From: Saccoglossus kowalevskii
Taxonomy: Eukaryota; Hemichordata; Enteropneusta; Harrimaniidae
Direction of reading: 5' to 3'
Length of the DNA stretch: 35,337 nucleotides
NCBI RefSeq assembly: GCF_000003605.2
Contig: NW_003151762.1
Coordinates: forward strand, 86,057 to 121,393
The notes beneath the pieces were generated by a model, which worked only from the letters and a program-made list of their open reading frames with translations, was not told the DNA's origin and ran no database searches. This document shows positions 12,701 to 25,265 of this stretch, piece by piece; position 1 is the first letter of the stretch, and the number at the start of each line of letters is the position of its first letter. The translations under genes and the position numbers were made by a program.

Positions 12701-15700
12701 TTGATGCAGAAAATAAGAGATAATACCCAGGATCTAACGTCGGGATCATCTCACCTCAATGTAATTTGTAATGTATGTACAGTCTTCAGACAGATTGTAC
12801 ATTCATAAGAAATACATACATGCACACAATACCCAGGAATATACTAATAAAAAATGTCAACACAATTGAGATGGTTGAACAAAACGTACCAAAAATCCGG
12901 CCCGAATGTCGGAAATAGATATTCCAATGGAATGTGGAATGTAGTTCATCTTGAAGTGATTTGTTATATTCCGTTTATCAATGGTTCCTTAAGCAGATTA
13001 TTAAAATACCATACTTGTATTTATAAGGTTACGAAAGTTAGATTTAAAATTCGATATGGGTGTTATGTGCATTGTCATCTCGGGTTTTCATTGAAAATAT
13101 GTATATATTCAGACAAGTTTTTGAGCTCTGTATTATTTTAATCTTGGGAGGCAGTAGCTGTAACCCCCAACTTCCTACCTTCATTCGCTGAATCTACGTA
13201 CTACTGTGAACAACAATTTAGTATTTGTATACATTTTGGTGCATTTTTCGTAGTTGTTTTGGTAATGCATAATGGTCTGATGTCTTTGAAAAACGGAAAT
13301 AAGTATCTTATTTTATATAACAAATAGTTGTTGCGATCGTATGAGGGAATTTTTCGCATTATTATTCGTGGATTCCAACATGGCATGGTTATTGTCAGCA
13401 TCTGGAATAGAGCATTTAGTTGGTGTTACGATTGAAATCGCACGTCTATAAGTTGCGATTAACCACTCACGGTATATTTAAAGTCATTATAGTGCTGATG
13501 ATTTTATAGTGCTGCCTAATGATGGCCTCACCCAGATAATATACATGACTCGTACATAGATGATTTCCACTCACATTCACTGCAGAGTGGAGATTAAATG
13601 CTGGAAGTATTACACCATGCAGCCGGGGAGGCGAAGTGTTATCTCGTGGTCTCGTTTTAAGGCATTGAGAACACATGCTTTGGGAGGCGACCACTGACTG
13701 GCACTGCTATTGAATTTGGGGATTTGGCGGTTTTATCGTTCGCTTCGACTTTTGTTTTGCTATGAAGGACATCGATGAAGACGCCATTATTTTCACTAAA
13801 CAGGAAACGGTTAATAATAGGTTACTCGTCACCATATTGTTTTGTTGGCATTCAAATTTGATAACCTTTGTCTTACAGCCAAAGTTTCAAAAAGGCCCTT
13901 TTAAAGTACCCTGGTTTAAAAAGGTAGTTTCTGTTTTGAGAGTGGTTGTGGGCAAAGGAAGCTACTCTTGGAGACACATCCACCCACAGGTTTGACTATC
14001 CATGGCAGTTCTCGTTAAATGATTGACTGGCTATATTCTTTGGCAGCAAAATAAGATAACATCGTTCGTTTGTAACGTCAGTTCGCCACAGAAAAAACTA
14101 AATCTGATACGATGTAATCGTATTTCTTCGCGTATTCGTATTTCAAATTAAGTCAATTGCGATTTGTAAGTCAGATTGTTTTCGAGGCGAGACATAAATT
14201 TGCAAAACATTTAAATTTGACAGACTTTCCCTGCCTACGATTATATCTGCACATTTGTTAGAAGATGTCTGATTAGATTTAGGAGCTGGAAATTAATCGT
14301 GATAGACATAATTGTGCAGATATTCAGTATAGGTATTACTCAGATCAACAGACAAAACATCAAATTATTCGGTGACGATTCGTGGCCAAAAGACCATTCC
14401 CATCCGATTGGACGCCAGTATCCCTGAACTCAATCCCGCAAATTACTGATTAATCACCCTACTACCAGATTTGAGCCTCCCGTAATTCAAACAATAAATG
14501 GGATTTCAATATTATAGGTCCGCAAGCTGCATATTTTCAATTTGAAAATATAACTGTATAGGAGTATGACATCCCATAAAGAGATTATTTATATCTTGTT
14601 AGACAGTTTGTAATTCTTCTATAAATACGATAATACATGTATCTATTCATAACAAAATGTTTTTGATATTTCAAGATTTGGACTAAAACTAAAAGGATTA
14701 ACAGCTATTTTGGGGTTTCTTTTTGAGTCTATATTCATTAATATTTGTTTGTTGACAAATTAAACAAAAATAATTAAAGCTACAAATCTGCAGTAAATCA
14801 TTCTGTGATTGTATATTTCATATATTTTTTGCATGTTTATTGTTTTAAGAATCTATTTAGTATTTAGTGAATTTCTTAATTATTTTTTCATAATATGCCA
14901 TTTAAATTGACCTAAATTTAATTTAACAAACAAACAAACTAATGCCGGAGATAGCATTATCCGAGTTTAATATGTGCGGTCACAAGTAAGTCTGTTCTAG
15001 GCAGCTGTAAAGTCATCATACAGTCATCATCCAGTTGTACATGGATTTTATTGTCTGTCATTTTATTCTTATTTTGTAATGTGCAAACATGTATTACAGT
15101 TCACCCAATATACCCTGGAAGGCGTTCAAAAATACTCTGGTATTACCAACATGCTAGCATCAACTAGGTTGTTACAATGAATAAACAGAATAGAAATATT
15201 TGGATCACTGAATAAGTGTGGTATCTGCTTACATGGTGCCCTCTGATTTCCGAACCGGAATAAATGTACACAGTGTGCACAATGTGAAAAAGGAAATCGT
15301 TATTAAACCTTTTCAAATCTAAATATCAAAAACAACATATTTCATATAAACCAGTCAGACATAATATATATTTTGCACTATTTAATACATATACAGAATG
15401 ACACATTTACTCAACTATTTTTTTCAGGTTTAAACTGCATTTGATGAATTAACACCATGATGCAACATATTTCCATGTAAAAATCGATGTAAAACAATTT
15501 ATTTTCATGATAACAGCAAAGCCATCAATGCCTTAAAAATGTATTCGCTGTGTAGTCGGAAAGCCGTGACTGACAGCATCATTTAGATTAAAAGTACACT
15601 GATAATTGGGGCGTGAAGCATACTGTTCGATGTATCGTCATTCAGTGTAGACAAACAGTTACGACTCATCTCTCTCAATTTTGAATGCGGTGACTATTCG

Positions 15701-18700
15701 CGGCTAAAGAATACTAAAATGTCACGGCTTGAGTTGTCGCTCAACACTGCTTAATGCCAAGCAGCTACATTTGATCATGGTTAGTTTTTGTTTAACCGTG
15801 ATTTGAATAATATCCATGTGGGAACCTATCATCACCGTGACTATGACGTATCACAACAAAAAACAAGATTAATTCTTTGCTTCAAGACCATGGACATAGA
15901 TTAGACTAGACCACGTAAATTGACACATTAATAAATTCAGTATACGCCATGGGCATTTATTGTGACCCAGAGCTTCTTTATACATATTATTGACATATTA
16001 TTGACATCGACGTCAAAGAATAAATCTGACTTTCAATGACGCCAAAACCCTGACCGAGACTCGGCATCTAAAAATGATGCGATGACATTCAAACATTTTT
16101 ATTCGCATTTGATTCTTGTTTTCGATGAATGGCGTGTTTAAGTGTTGACCGACATCGACAACGATACTTTGATTTGTTATTCAATTAAAGGGTGGTGGTC
16201 GTCGCACAGCGCGTGTTTGAATTTTGAACAAACAATATACTTTACATGCCTTGTGTACGTCTCTATGAGTTCAATGTCAAACAGGACGCGGCGCGACGTC
16301 CACCTCCATGTAATCGTAGCAGTATCATAACACTCTGTTTTTACTTCGAGTTGTACTGTCCCAGACTGTAAAGGTGCTTCGTTTTCAGTTATTTCATAGC
16401 TCTTGAAACGTTTTACTTTGTACAGTGATCACGCAAGGTGTGCATGTATCCCCGTGACACATTGATTCCAATTAACGTTTTTTTAAAAGTGTATTTTATT
16501 GTTATGAAAACACTATAGAATTGTGCTGCAATAGAACAATTACGGAGAAATTCAATTTCCATTGTTAACTTTGAAAATGGAATGCTTCGTCAAATCAACA
16601 ATTCCATATTCCACGGACAAGACAAATATATATATACATGCCAATGTGCCATTAATCGTCAGAGTAAATATACTGCCAACAACAACAACGTTCTGCTACA
16701 CATTTTCAATAACATTATGGCCAAGTGTATTATTATCAAAGCTAGCTACCTTGACATTTTTTAGTATGCTCACAAGTTTGAATTGCGCAAATGTGAACAT
16801 TGACTTAAGCAATTAAATATTATTTTCCTCCCCTGTTTTTTGCTCACTACTATGCCATCTGAAGTCAACGAGCTGTTGTCACGTGCAGGTAACTATGGAA
16901 CTCGTGTAACCTTGTGAAGCCACCGTTCAATTACACCAGGAAGTATTCAAGTTAATACATATTCATTTACTTGTTTTCCGAGGATTGTCTTAATAATTAA
17001 ATAACCAGGACACATCTATTCGATGCAAATTGTGTGTTTAAATCAATACACTTGATACTATAACTAGCAACTAGTTCGAAACTCAATCAATATACTACAA
17101 ACGACTTTTCTATGCCATGAGTCAATTATTCATTCATGTGCTGTCTGCCTATTTCTTAAATGAATATGATATCACTTATCCAACAACGTGGTTAACCATG
17201 TAGAATATTAACCAAGTTGACAGCACGGAATATCAAAATGTTCTAAAATTCTAGATTCGAGCCTTAAGTACACTTATAACATATTGGTTACATTGTACAA
17301 TACACACTCTGTTCGATTGTGCCTTAACGTGTATCGTCATTGAACTATTACATACCGAGTTAAAACTGAAGCCAGTATTCTGATTAGGTTAGGCTATTAT
17401 TGAGTTTTCCCGCCAAAGGTTGAGCTAACATTCAGACGTAACGTGACTCAGCTGAACATTTAGTTATTTATGATCTAAAAATAATTAATTAAACTGTGAG
17501 TAATGTACATTTCAATACATCAGGCTTGTTCTAGAGAGAAATATTAATTTAATAAACGGGGTAAATGAACATCATTCCCGATACGGACGGAAAATGCAAT
17601 CTAGTTTATAAACCCAGAGCGAGTGCTGATTGCTCGGTGATGAATCGGTCAGACGGTTGACATTTTAAAGAGAAATGTTGTTGCGATCCAATTGAATTGT
17701 TCAATTAATTCTGCTACATCCGGGCACTTGGCACTTGAATTCCGTTTTGCCGTGTAGCGTGAAGGCAACATGATTGAGGGGATAATACAATGTCCTCGGT
17801 ACTTTGATAGCATGAGTCATTCCGCCTGCACAGTGTATGTGTCGAATGTCAGCAAAATTATCCTTCGTAAAATGAAATATACTGCTTGATATCGACGGGT
17901 TAAGAAATTAATTCTATAGCTAAATTTACCATTCTGTCCATAATGTGATTCTGTCCTTTGCTGATACGTGATGCATGAGTGGTGGGATGGTCATAAATAT
18001 CTGACACGGTCGCAGGTGATCGCGGACGCCTCATTTGCGGGTATTAATCGTAATGATCACTCATATTGGCATTGGTTTGAAAATGAAAATGAATAATACA
18101 TATACAATATATTACTTGTACGTTAATTGAAACCATATTCAATTTTCTGCTTGTATTTGCATATTAGGATATACTAATTTGCATATAAATCGAATGTGAT
18201 ATTAACCACAATATTTTTGTTCCAGCCAATTTCAAATTTCACCCAATTATTTAATTCAGTTTAATTTTGTTTGATATGTATAAAGAGAAAGGAATATCAA
18301 GTCAATTAGTATAGCATTTCCAAGATAAGAAAAATATTCACTAAAATTAGGATCTTGAAGTAATCAACACTAAAGCTAGCTATCCATTCATAGGCGTGAT
18401 CCGTGGTCCATGTCCGTGGAAAATTGCTTACACCGTGACGGGGAAGCCGTTGGGCGCATTCTTTGAGGTGTACGCCCGTTTTAAAGAAAAAATCGAAATT
18501 GTAAAGTTGACTTCGTAAAATAAGTAATATGAATAGCTCTGTTCTCTACATCGGAGCTAATAATTTGTCTCGCTCGTTTACAAACTTGAAACAAGTGTTT
18601 ATCTTAAACAGAATGTCCTACTTTGAAATCCAGGAAAAACAAATACGCGATGCTCGATGATCTCATATTATGCTAGCACAGAATTTTGATAAAAAAATAT

Positions 18701-18908
18701 GTGAACAAAAGTAAGTCATCGCTAAAACATCCAGTCTGAGTTGAGATGGTACCATCTAATGTCAGTAACAGATGCAGGAATACGAAATGACAAAATGGGT
18801 TGATATGTCCTCCTTCATCACGTACACTCTGCTTTAAGTTCCACAGACGGGAGCAAGTAGATATACTACCTATTAATCGTAAAATAGGGATACGAAATTT
18901 AAAGGGAA
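6775..18908. other. Long gene desert
   Basis: About 12 kb of AT-rich DNA with no recognisable gene, tRNA or rRNA. Minor simple-sequence tracts are (TA)n near 7019-7033, an ACA-rich run near 7480-7503 and an AAAC-type run near 14928-14939. A perfect 10-bp inverted repeat with a one-base spacer lies at 14531-14551. Candidate frames, for example at 9361, 12854 and 13762, have no recognisable domain and mixed codon use, so I do not call them. A GC-rich patch at about 18385-18485 is treated separately. Confidence 0.5.
18385..18519. other. GC-rich island in AT-rich DNA, origin unknown
   Basis: About 100 bases are clearly richer in G and C than the surrounding kilobases. One plus-strand frame, open from about 18349 to a TAA near 18517, reads through the whole patch and includes GVIRGPCPWKIAYTVTGK. 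It has no ATG and no family I recognise. It could be a fragment of a mobile element (SINE or transposon), an isolated old exon or a conserved non-coding block. The sequence alone does not decide. Confidence 0.3.
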
Positions 18909-18937
18909 TATTCATTCATTCATTCATTCATTTATTT
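18909..18937. repeat. Short TTCA/TTTA microsatellite
   Basis: About six TTCA units are followed by two TTTA units. They use the same two motifs as the large compound array at 1796-2028. Confidence 0.85.
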
Positions 18938-21900
18938 AGTAACCTAGAAACAGACTTCTGTAGAATGAATTGTTCTCTTATCACGTATCTATGAGCGCGT
19001 ACAAATCAACCTGTCCCATCAAACTTAATCACTATGATGGTAACGTGGTGACGTGAACATTCCAACCGGAAATGGTGTTGTTAGCTTGAATTGGGTACTA
19101 GTATTACTTTCACAGAGAAAGGGGATGGCATAGCAATATTGACATCGCTTCCCTCTGAAGAATGGTTCGAGGACTCCAAGTTCAACAACCTGTAAAAGTG
19201 CGTGTAAGTCTGCCACGGTATCTGGCTAACTATATGTGTGGGGAGAGGCGATATCAACTGTGGTGTCCCTACCATAACAATCCCGACGAAGCTCTAGTCG
19301 TAGAAACCCAATATATCGGAATGCCAGTTGATTTGAAATGGTGGACAGTCTAGAATTGGCAATACGATCCGACATGGCGGGATTCCAACACGCTGACACA
19401 TCGTGTGATCCTCTTCGTAAAAACGTGGTAGCAGGAACATATGTCACGTGATTCAAATTAATATACTGTGAATTGAACACGTGAAATAACTGTGGGTGGG
19501 GATGGGCTGGAATCTGAAACAGCGCTTCACAGGGAAAATAAAATAAAACACGTAAATACAAGAGAAAATTACTCGTGCCTCACACTCATACATGTATGTA
19601 AAATGAAACATTCATATATAAAAAAAGTTAATCTTTCAGAACATAAACCAGCCGAATGACCTCCAGCATAAACAGTTGGTACAACCAGTTTTCCTGTAAA
19701 TTGGTTGAATTAGAATGAAATTGGTTGCAGGCATTCAAATTCGAGACTAATTTGTTATTGTTCGGCATACAACTAAGAGGAGTTTGTAAACAAATTCGTG
19801 GGCGTTGTTATCCTAGTGAGATTTCAAATCCGGTTACAATGTCAGTTGTTATTACACTTGTCTCGTTCACATATAAATGATTAAATAACGAAATGACGAC
19901 ATGGAATGGTGTAGTTATATTTTCCTGTAAATCAGACCAGTTACAAATCCGATATCTTTAATTGTTTTTAAGACCACATGTGTTCGTACTTAACGGTGTG
20001 CCAACAACACAGTGCAAGGACGAAACACATTATGTTTTTGGTTGGAAATGTTACATTGATTCGAGTAATACTGTCACAGAATCCAGGAATGTCCAATTTA
20101 TTGACACGATACCAGCTGGTATGTAAACTAAACAGCGTAAACTGAGACTCCGTGATTCAGTCATACATATTACAGCATACTTAGTATCCTGTATGATCTA
20201 GTGTCTAAATATACACGGGGAGTTTAAAGAGCTTATGAGGAATGCCATACACATCACGCAGTCGGCGAGAAATCGTCTGGCGTTCTCAGCTGTCACTGCT
20301 TGTCATCGTGAAACCTACCCGTCATATATCAATAGTGCACAGCAAGTCAAAGGTCAACCCGATATTCAAACCTAATCCCACGTGGAGGATTATGGGTATC
20401 AATGACACGAGTTAAAGAATGAGTATAGATGAACTATATTATAACAAAAACAAGATAGTGATCTGTGATATCAGTATTGTGATTTTTCATGTGCTTGGCT
20501 GGTATGGGACGGAGAGGGGTATGGGACGGGCAGAACGTATAAGTAATTGTTTGCACCTAATTCATTTCGGTCTTCAAAAATAGAATTCTCATTACAGTTG
20601 CCGGGTTTTGATGAATCGATAGAGTTCCTAACTTTACTACTAGAATATGCTATTTTTTAATTTTGCAGAAATGAACGAGGAATTCCTATCAGACCTTACA
20701 TCGTCATTGATGAAAGTTCGGAAGCCACATCCCGCAGTGATTGAACACTCAAGATCTTAAAGCATCTACCGTCTAAATATCCCCTTCTCGCGGTCTCTTT
20801 GCTTGCGGCGAATTTAAATTAAATTGTTTCTTTACGAGGCTGTATTAAACCGAGGAGAAAACAGCCCGCAGCTATGATTGGGACATGAACTCAAATTGTC
20901 ACCGAAATCAGTCATTATCTGTCGCTGAAGACAAACTAGTTTAGGAATTGAACACATACCGATGATATCCGTCGATCACTGCCAATATATCATGATAGGT
21001 ACCCTATTATAGGGGTCTGGCTATTACACCAAGCTTGGGATCGGTCAGATATCTATCCTTGATCGCTGGAGTCATTGAGTTCTGTTGTATTCTTGTGGGA
21101 CAATGTTAAAGTTATTATTATGTTTCGTTAGAGTCCTATCTGGCAAAAGAGCTTTGTTTTCATGATGGAAATGGGAGGAAGGTTGTTCAACCCTTGTTTA
21201 CTTTGCGTACACAGCGATCCAGACTAGAGCATATACGATGTGCAATCGTCGAAATGTAGTTTTTGCACATACTAAATGCAATACAATGCGGTACCTAAAT
21301 AATAAATATGATTTAGGAGAACTCGCATATGTGAATTTTAGTAGTATGTTATTTGAACGGGTCAGACATCTTCAGAAATGAACGGGTAATATTACCCTTG
21401 CTTATCATTCGCAAGGCATTATTACATGGAACATCCGGCGATCTCATCTCCGTGGGGTTCACGTGACTTCGCTGTATCGCGTGCATTGCACATTTAGATT
21501 TATCAAACTAGTTCGTATAGGAATTTAAATGCGTTCCTACACGCATAAAGCCAGTGCATTACAATGGCGGTGTTACAGCAGTATTGAATGTAAGCAATAG
21601 TGTCGTGTTATTATAAAACAAACATAAAGTGTATAATTGCTTTACCTGGTGTCACTGAGAGCAGCAAAATTGCTAAAAATGGGGTACATAATTTCAATAT
21701 TACTCGCATCTGATTTCCTTGAGCAACGTTGTACATATTGCAATGAACACAACTTGAGTGTTGCAAGCACGCTGAAGCCGGACAGAAGTTACATCCATCA
21801 AAACCTTCGAGTGATTTTCAACTGATTGGCTTCAGTCTATGTACAGTCATGTCGGCTCGTTTTTACACTTGCTGTTGTCCGTGTTATTACTCCGCTAAGT

Positions 21901-23083
21901 CCAGTCAGCTGATTGGATCTTCTAACTGTACCCTAACCGTTTCAGACGGTCTTCAACACCCAACACAAGTACACTCTTGAATCTGTGACGGATACAACTA
22001 TGCGCCCCAACACTCCGTGTTCAACCCGACAAGTGCTATGTGTACACACACGGCTCGCTCTAAATGGACTACAATAATAGCACCGCATGGACGAAATCAT
22101 TGTGTTTGTAGGGGTGGTCGCCATGTAACATGTAATAATAACTCACTGCTATAGTTTACAACTGTAACCAAGACAACAACGTTTTCCCCGTTTTCAGCGG
22201 CACCATGCCATTACGTAAGGTGTATGTCTTCGACCACAGAAAAAATGCAACTATTAAACGTAGGTCAAGTTGGGACTCGAATCCGATTACAAATTACCGA
22301 AAGTTGTTTCTGTCATTGACATCGGAAACCCACTACCAAACCACGATTTTAGGCTTTATTTGAGTGACTCGTAGTTCACAATACACTCTGTTACATTTAG
22401 CTATCTATTTAGTCAACCCCATGCCGAGCCACAGAACACCGCTTTCTTGCTAGGCGTCTATTGGCATACTACAATGGTGTATTGTCTTCTTCACGTAGGT
22501 ATGACACTGAGTACACCGGCGATCTGCCAGGTCTTCAAGAACGATCACCACTTACACACAACAATTATGTATATCCAGTCAATCGCCTATGGTGGGTGCG
22601 TGGCCAGACGTGGCAATGGAAATGGCTGTAGATTTGCATTCATTTTTCGAGAATCATAAATCATGTGACACAGCCTCGTTCTTAAAATAATCTAACTGTG
22701 CAATTATACTAGAAAATAACTTACGTACTAGTATATATTTTTAATAACAGGCTCAGGGCGATGGTTTTGAAAATGTTAGGTTCTCCACGGCATGTTATTG
22801 AATATTAGCGCAAATACACGTTTATAAATGGTCAGTGTGCCTACACGTGCTCACAAAAAATCCGTTCATTTTTTTATGACGGAAATTGAGGATTTGCGAC
22901 CATTGACGACGAGTAAAATTCGCTAATCCACGTGAAGACGTAGCCATCGTTGTTTCTCTGCTAAGTTCGTGAAATTAAATCCTATTGAAACTGCTCAAAA
23001 CATCAAATTAATGATATTAAATGCTAGTGAAAATAAATGGGTTTAGAGTAACGACTTCACCACAAACAATATGAACTAGCCTG
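18938..23083. other. Non-coding stretch, no gene seen
   Basis: AT-rich to mixed DNA with several overlapping short frames on both strands near 19.0-19.6 kb and 21.6-22.7 kb. None has a domain, consistent codon use or paired splice sites. No repeat of note apart from a small GGTATGGGACGG duplication around 20500-20530. Confidence 0.45.
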
Positions 23084-23130
23084 TTAAGTACATTGCTGAC
23101 ATAGCCACGTCACCGTGGTGGTAGAACAGT

Positions 23131-23410
23131 GAATCTGACGACTGGTGTTATGCCGCCGGGGTGGTGAACATTGCGTCAATGTAACGACTCGAGGGTGGTG
23201 AATATGGAATATTGCCATCGCAGTGGCGGCGGCACCTGGGGCAGGGGGCGGTCGCCCACCCGAAACAAATATTGGAAACATCGCCCCTCATGCAAGATTT
23301 CGTGCCGCCGCCCCTCCATCGCGTCAATGTAACGACTCGAGGGTGGTAAACGCCGCGGCTGGTATTACCAATGCGTCAAAGTAACGAGCACAACGAATCT
23401 GACGGCCGGT
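23131..23410. repeat. Divergent direct-repeat cluster around GCGTCAATGTAACGACTCGA
   Basis: A 27-bp block beginning GCGTCAATGTAACGACTCGA occurs identically at 23173-23199 and 23321-23347, with a shortened variant (GCGTCAAAGTAACGA) at 23373-23387. GAATCTGACG also recurs at 23131 and 23395. Together these suggest three to four decayed tandem units of roughly 50-70 bp. The second unit is interrupted by the small element at 23221-23315. The cluster is more GC-rich than its surroundings. Confidence 0.6.
23221..23315. mobile_element. Small non-autonomous DNA transposon (hAT-like MITE)
   Basis: The left end CAGTGGCGGCGGCAC pairs with the right end, whose reverse complement is GAGGGGCGGCGGCAC, giving inverted repeats with an exact 11-bp core (23225-23235 and 23302-23312). 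CCATCG lies directly outside both ends (23215-23220 and 23316-23321), as expected for a target-site duplication. Taking out the element and one copy of CCATCG restores a continuous direct-repeat unit. The CAGTGGCG-type end and GC-rich start recall hAT ends, although hAT usually duplicates 8 bp and only 6 match here. It has no coding capacity. Confidence 0.5.
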
Positions 23411-23752
23411 ATCTAACATCCATATAAAAGTCAATGTACGCCGTAGAGTGCGCAATCTATCAATATTGACATGTTTAATAATTATTGTAGTTTCGAACGG
23501 GCAATCCAATCGATATGAACAAAAGTGTAATTTGTGTTGACTTTACTGGATGTAAACTAGGCAAAGCAGCTAGAAAAGAAAAGAAAGAAGAAAGAAAAAA
23601 ACATGTATTAATTTTCCTCAAATTTAAATTACGAACAATCCTGGTAGGCTATATTTAATATTTAACAGTCATTTGCCGTACTTGTAACAATATACTTTCC
23701 ACTTTAATTAGCACACTAAACCCGACGGTCCCCCCGAGGATCATTTACCTAG

Positions 23753-23908
23753 AGTTTTATCACTACTTGCGGTGATACTTACACTCCAGATATTAATTAC
23801 GTTTCATCACATTTAATTGATTCTGAAGGTAAAAAGAAATCGATCGACCGCCCTTGGTCGAAATATGACGCTAACCAATTAAAAGCTTTCATTGGCATGC
23901 GGGTATAG
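23753..23908 (+). pseudogene. Broken ORF fragment, possibly transposase-derived
   Basis: A 51-codon frame between two TAG stops has no ATG and reads coherently. It contains YTPDINYVSSHLIDSEGKKK and then RPWSKYDANQLKAFIGM. The last part loosely resembles the start of the DDE domain in piggyBac-type transposases, where a Trp precedes an 'E/Q-L-K-A-F-I-G' helix. The frame then stops, and the following sequence is closed in this frame. I do not recognise the rest. It may be an old transposon scrap, or a chance open stretch. Confidence 0.25.
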
Positions 23909-25079
23909 ACACTTTTCTTAAGTGAGCGGCACATCGAATCGTAGTTGGGCATAATGCAGGGTGCCTAAATTGAAGTGAACCAACACTAACTCCGGCTGGC
24001 CTCGTATTCCCCGTCGCGTTGTGACCATCTTTCTCAGCAATGTTATTGTTATTTCGGATTATCGCGTATCGTAGTGCGTAGTCAGCTGTATCGAATGATG
24101 GCTTTATACTACAATAATAATCTGGCTTTCAACGAAAATGGTGAAATTATAGCACGGACCACAGCCAGCCTACCAACTTTTGATCTGCACACGTAATTAC
24201 CATATAACAACTTTGAATTTATTTTAGGTTTTGTGTATTGTTAACATTCTCAAAATTGTCTTTCAGAATTGAATTTTTAATTTTTTTTTTCAACAATAAC
24301 ATTTGTCAGCTATATTTATTGGACTGGAAAGCTTATAAACTAAGTGAAATCTACACAATGAATGAATACACAAAACACAGAATAGATCTAGACGCACAAG
24401 AGTTATATACAATATAGCCATTCACCAAGTGACTGGAATAATACGGGAACTTTAAATCCACGAGAATATTGTTTCCTGATTGTATCAATACACATAAATG
24501 CCCCCAAAAAACTGTTTCAATAACCTGAGAATAAACTTAATTTGATGTGACTGAACATAAAACACGGCTGATGAAATGAACGTTATATTTAACTCATTAT
24601 ATGTTACATAGGTGTCGGTATGAAATGTGTTGATACGATAAATACAAATGGTATTTAATGAGTTGATTTCATAATGTAATAAGCGTGATTAATAATATAG
24701 GTTTTGCGTGCGCATGCGTATCATCATGATGTATATCGATGCACACATTTAGGGACATTTTAATCGATTGCAAATCAATTGAAAAAAGAAAGAGGTGCTC
24801 GCTGATTGGTCCGTTCGCAGTGCATCATGAATAACAAGTCAATATATTTTTAGTTTAGTCTTTTGTATATTCACATACAAAGGTGACTGTCAAATCGACT
24901 GTTGATTAGCAATTGTACAAACAAAAGAAATACATCACGACATTAAATGTCACGGGTAACCCCCAATATGATTCATTTCAAGAACGCAAGATAAATGGCA
25001 GACACATACTACAAAAAAAAAACACTCTATTTTATATACTATTACATACCAGTCCACCTTGACAAAGAACGATTTACTT
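23909..25079. other. Spacer, no gene seen
   Basis: AT-rich DNA without a credible gene. It contains a TGCGCATGCG palindrome at 24709-24718. A short sequence at about 24420-24480, with CGGGAACTTTAAATCCACGAG, may be a decayed relative of the palindromic elements at 25080 and 26396. Confidence 0.45.
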
Positions 25080-25265
25080 ACTGTAAATTATTCATTTTAT
25101 TTCAGTCTCATAAGTAAAAATCACTAACCGAAATCAATGTGAACCTGTACAATGGACCGAACTCATTACTTCACTGGGAAATGCGGAAAATTAAAATCCA
25201 GTGAACATGTTCAAAATATCAAAATAGTGAAATTAAATAGTTGTGACAATAAACGCCTTTACAGT
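25080..25265. mobile_element. Degenerate short palindromic element with ACTGTAA ends
   Basis: The segment begins ACTGTAA and ends TTACAGT. Inside, CACTGGGAAATGCGG and AATTAAAATCCAGTGAA resemble internal motifs of the better preserved element at 26396-26610. Only the outermost bases of the inverted repeat are well matched, so this is probably an older copy. No coding capacity and no clear target-site duplication. Confidence 0.35.

Noticed and set aside
12854-13141. 95-codon ORF
   Set aside because: No recognisable family, AT-driven codon use and no neighbouring gene signals. Such lengths occur by chance in a 35-kb six-frame scan.
13762-13995. ORF crossing an acceptor-like TTGTCTTACAG
   Set aside because: The downstream end lacks a good donor (GTTTGA) and no protein family is evident, so an exon is not supported.
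22255-22300. GGATTCGAGTCC-like sequence on the minus strand, resembling a tRNA B box
   Set aside because: The T-arm stem does not pair, and no A box or acceptor stem is found at the right distance.
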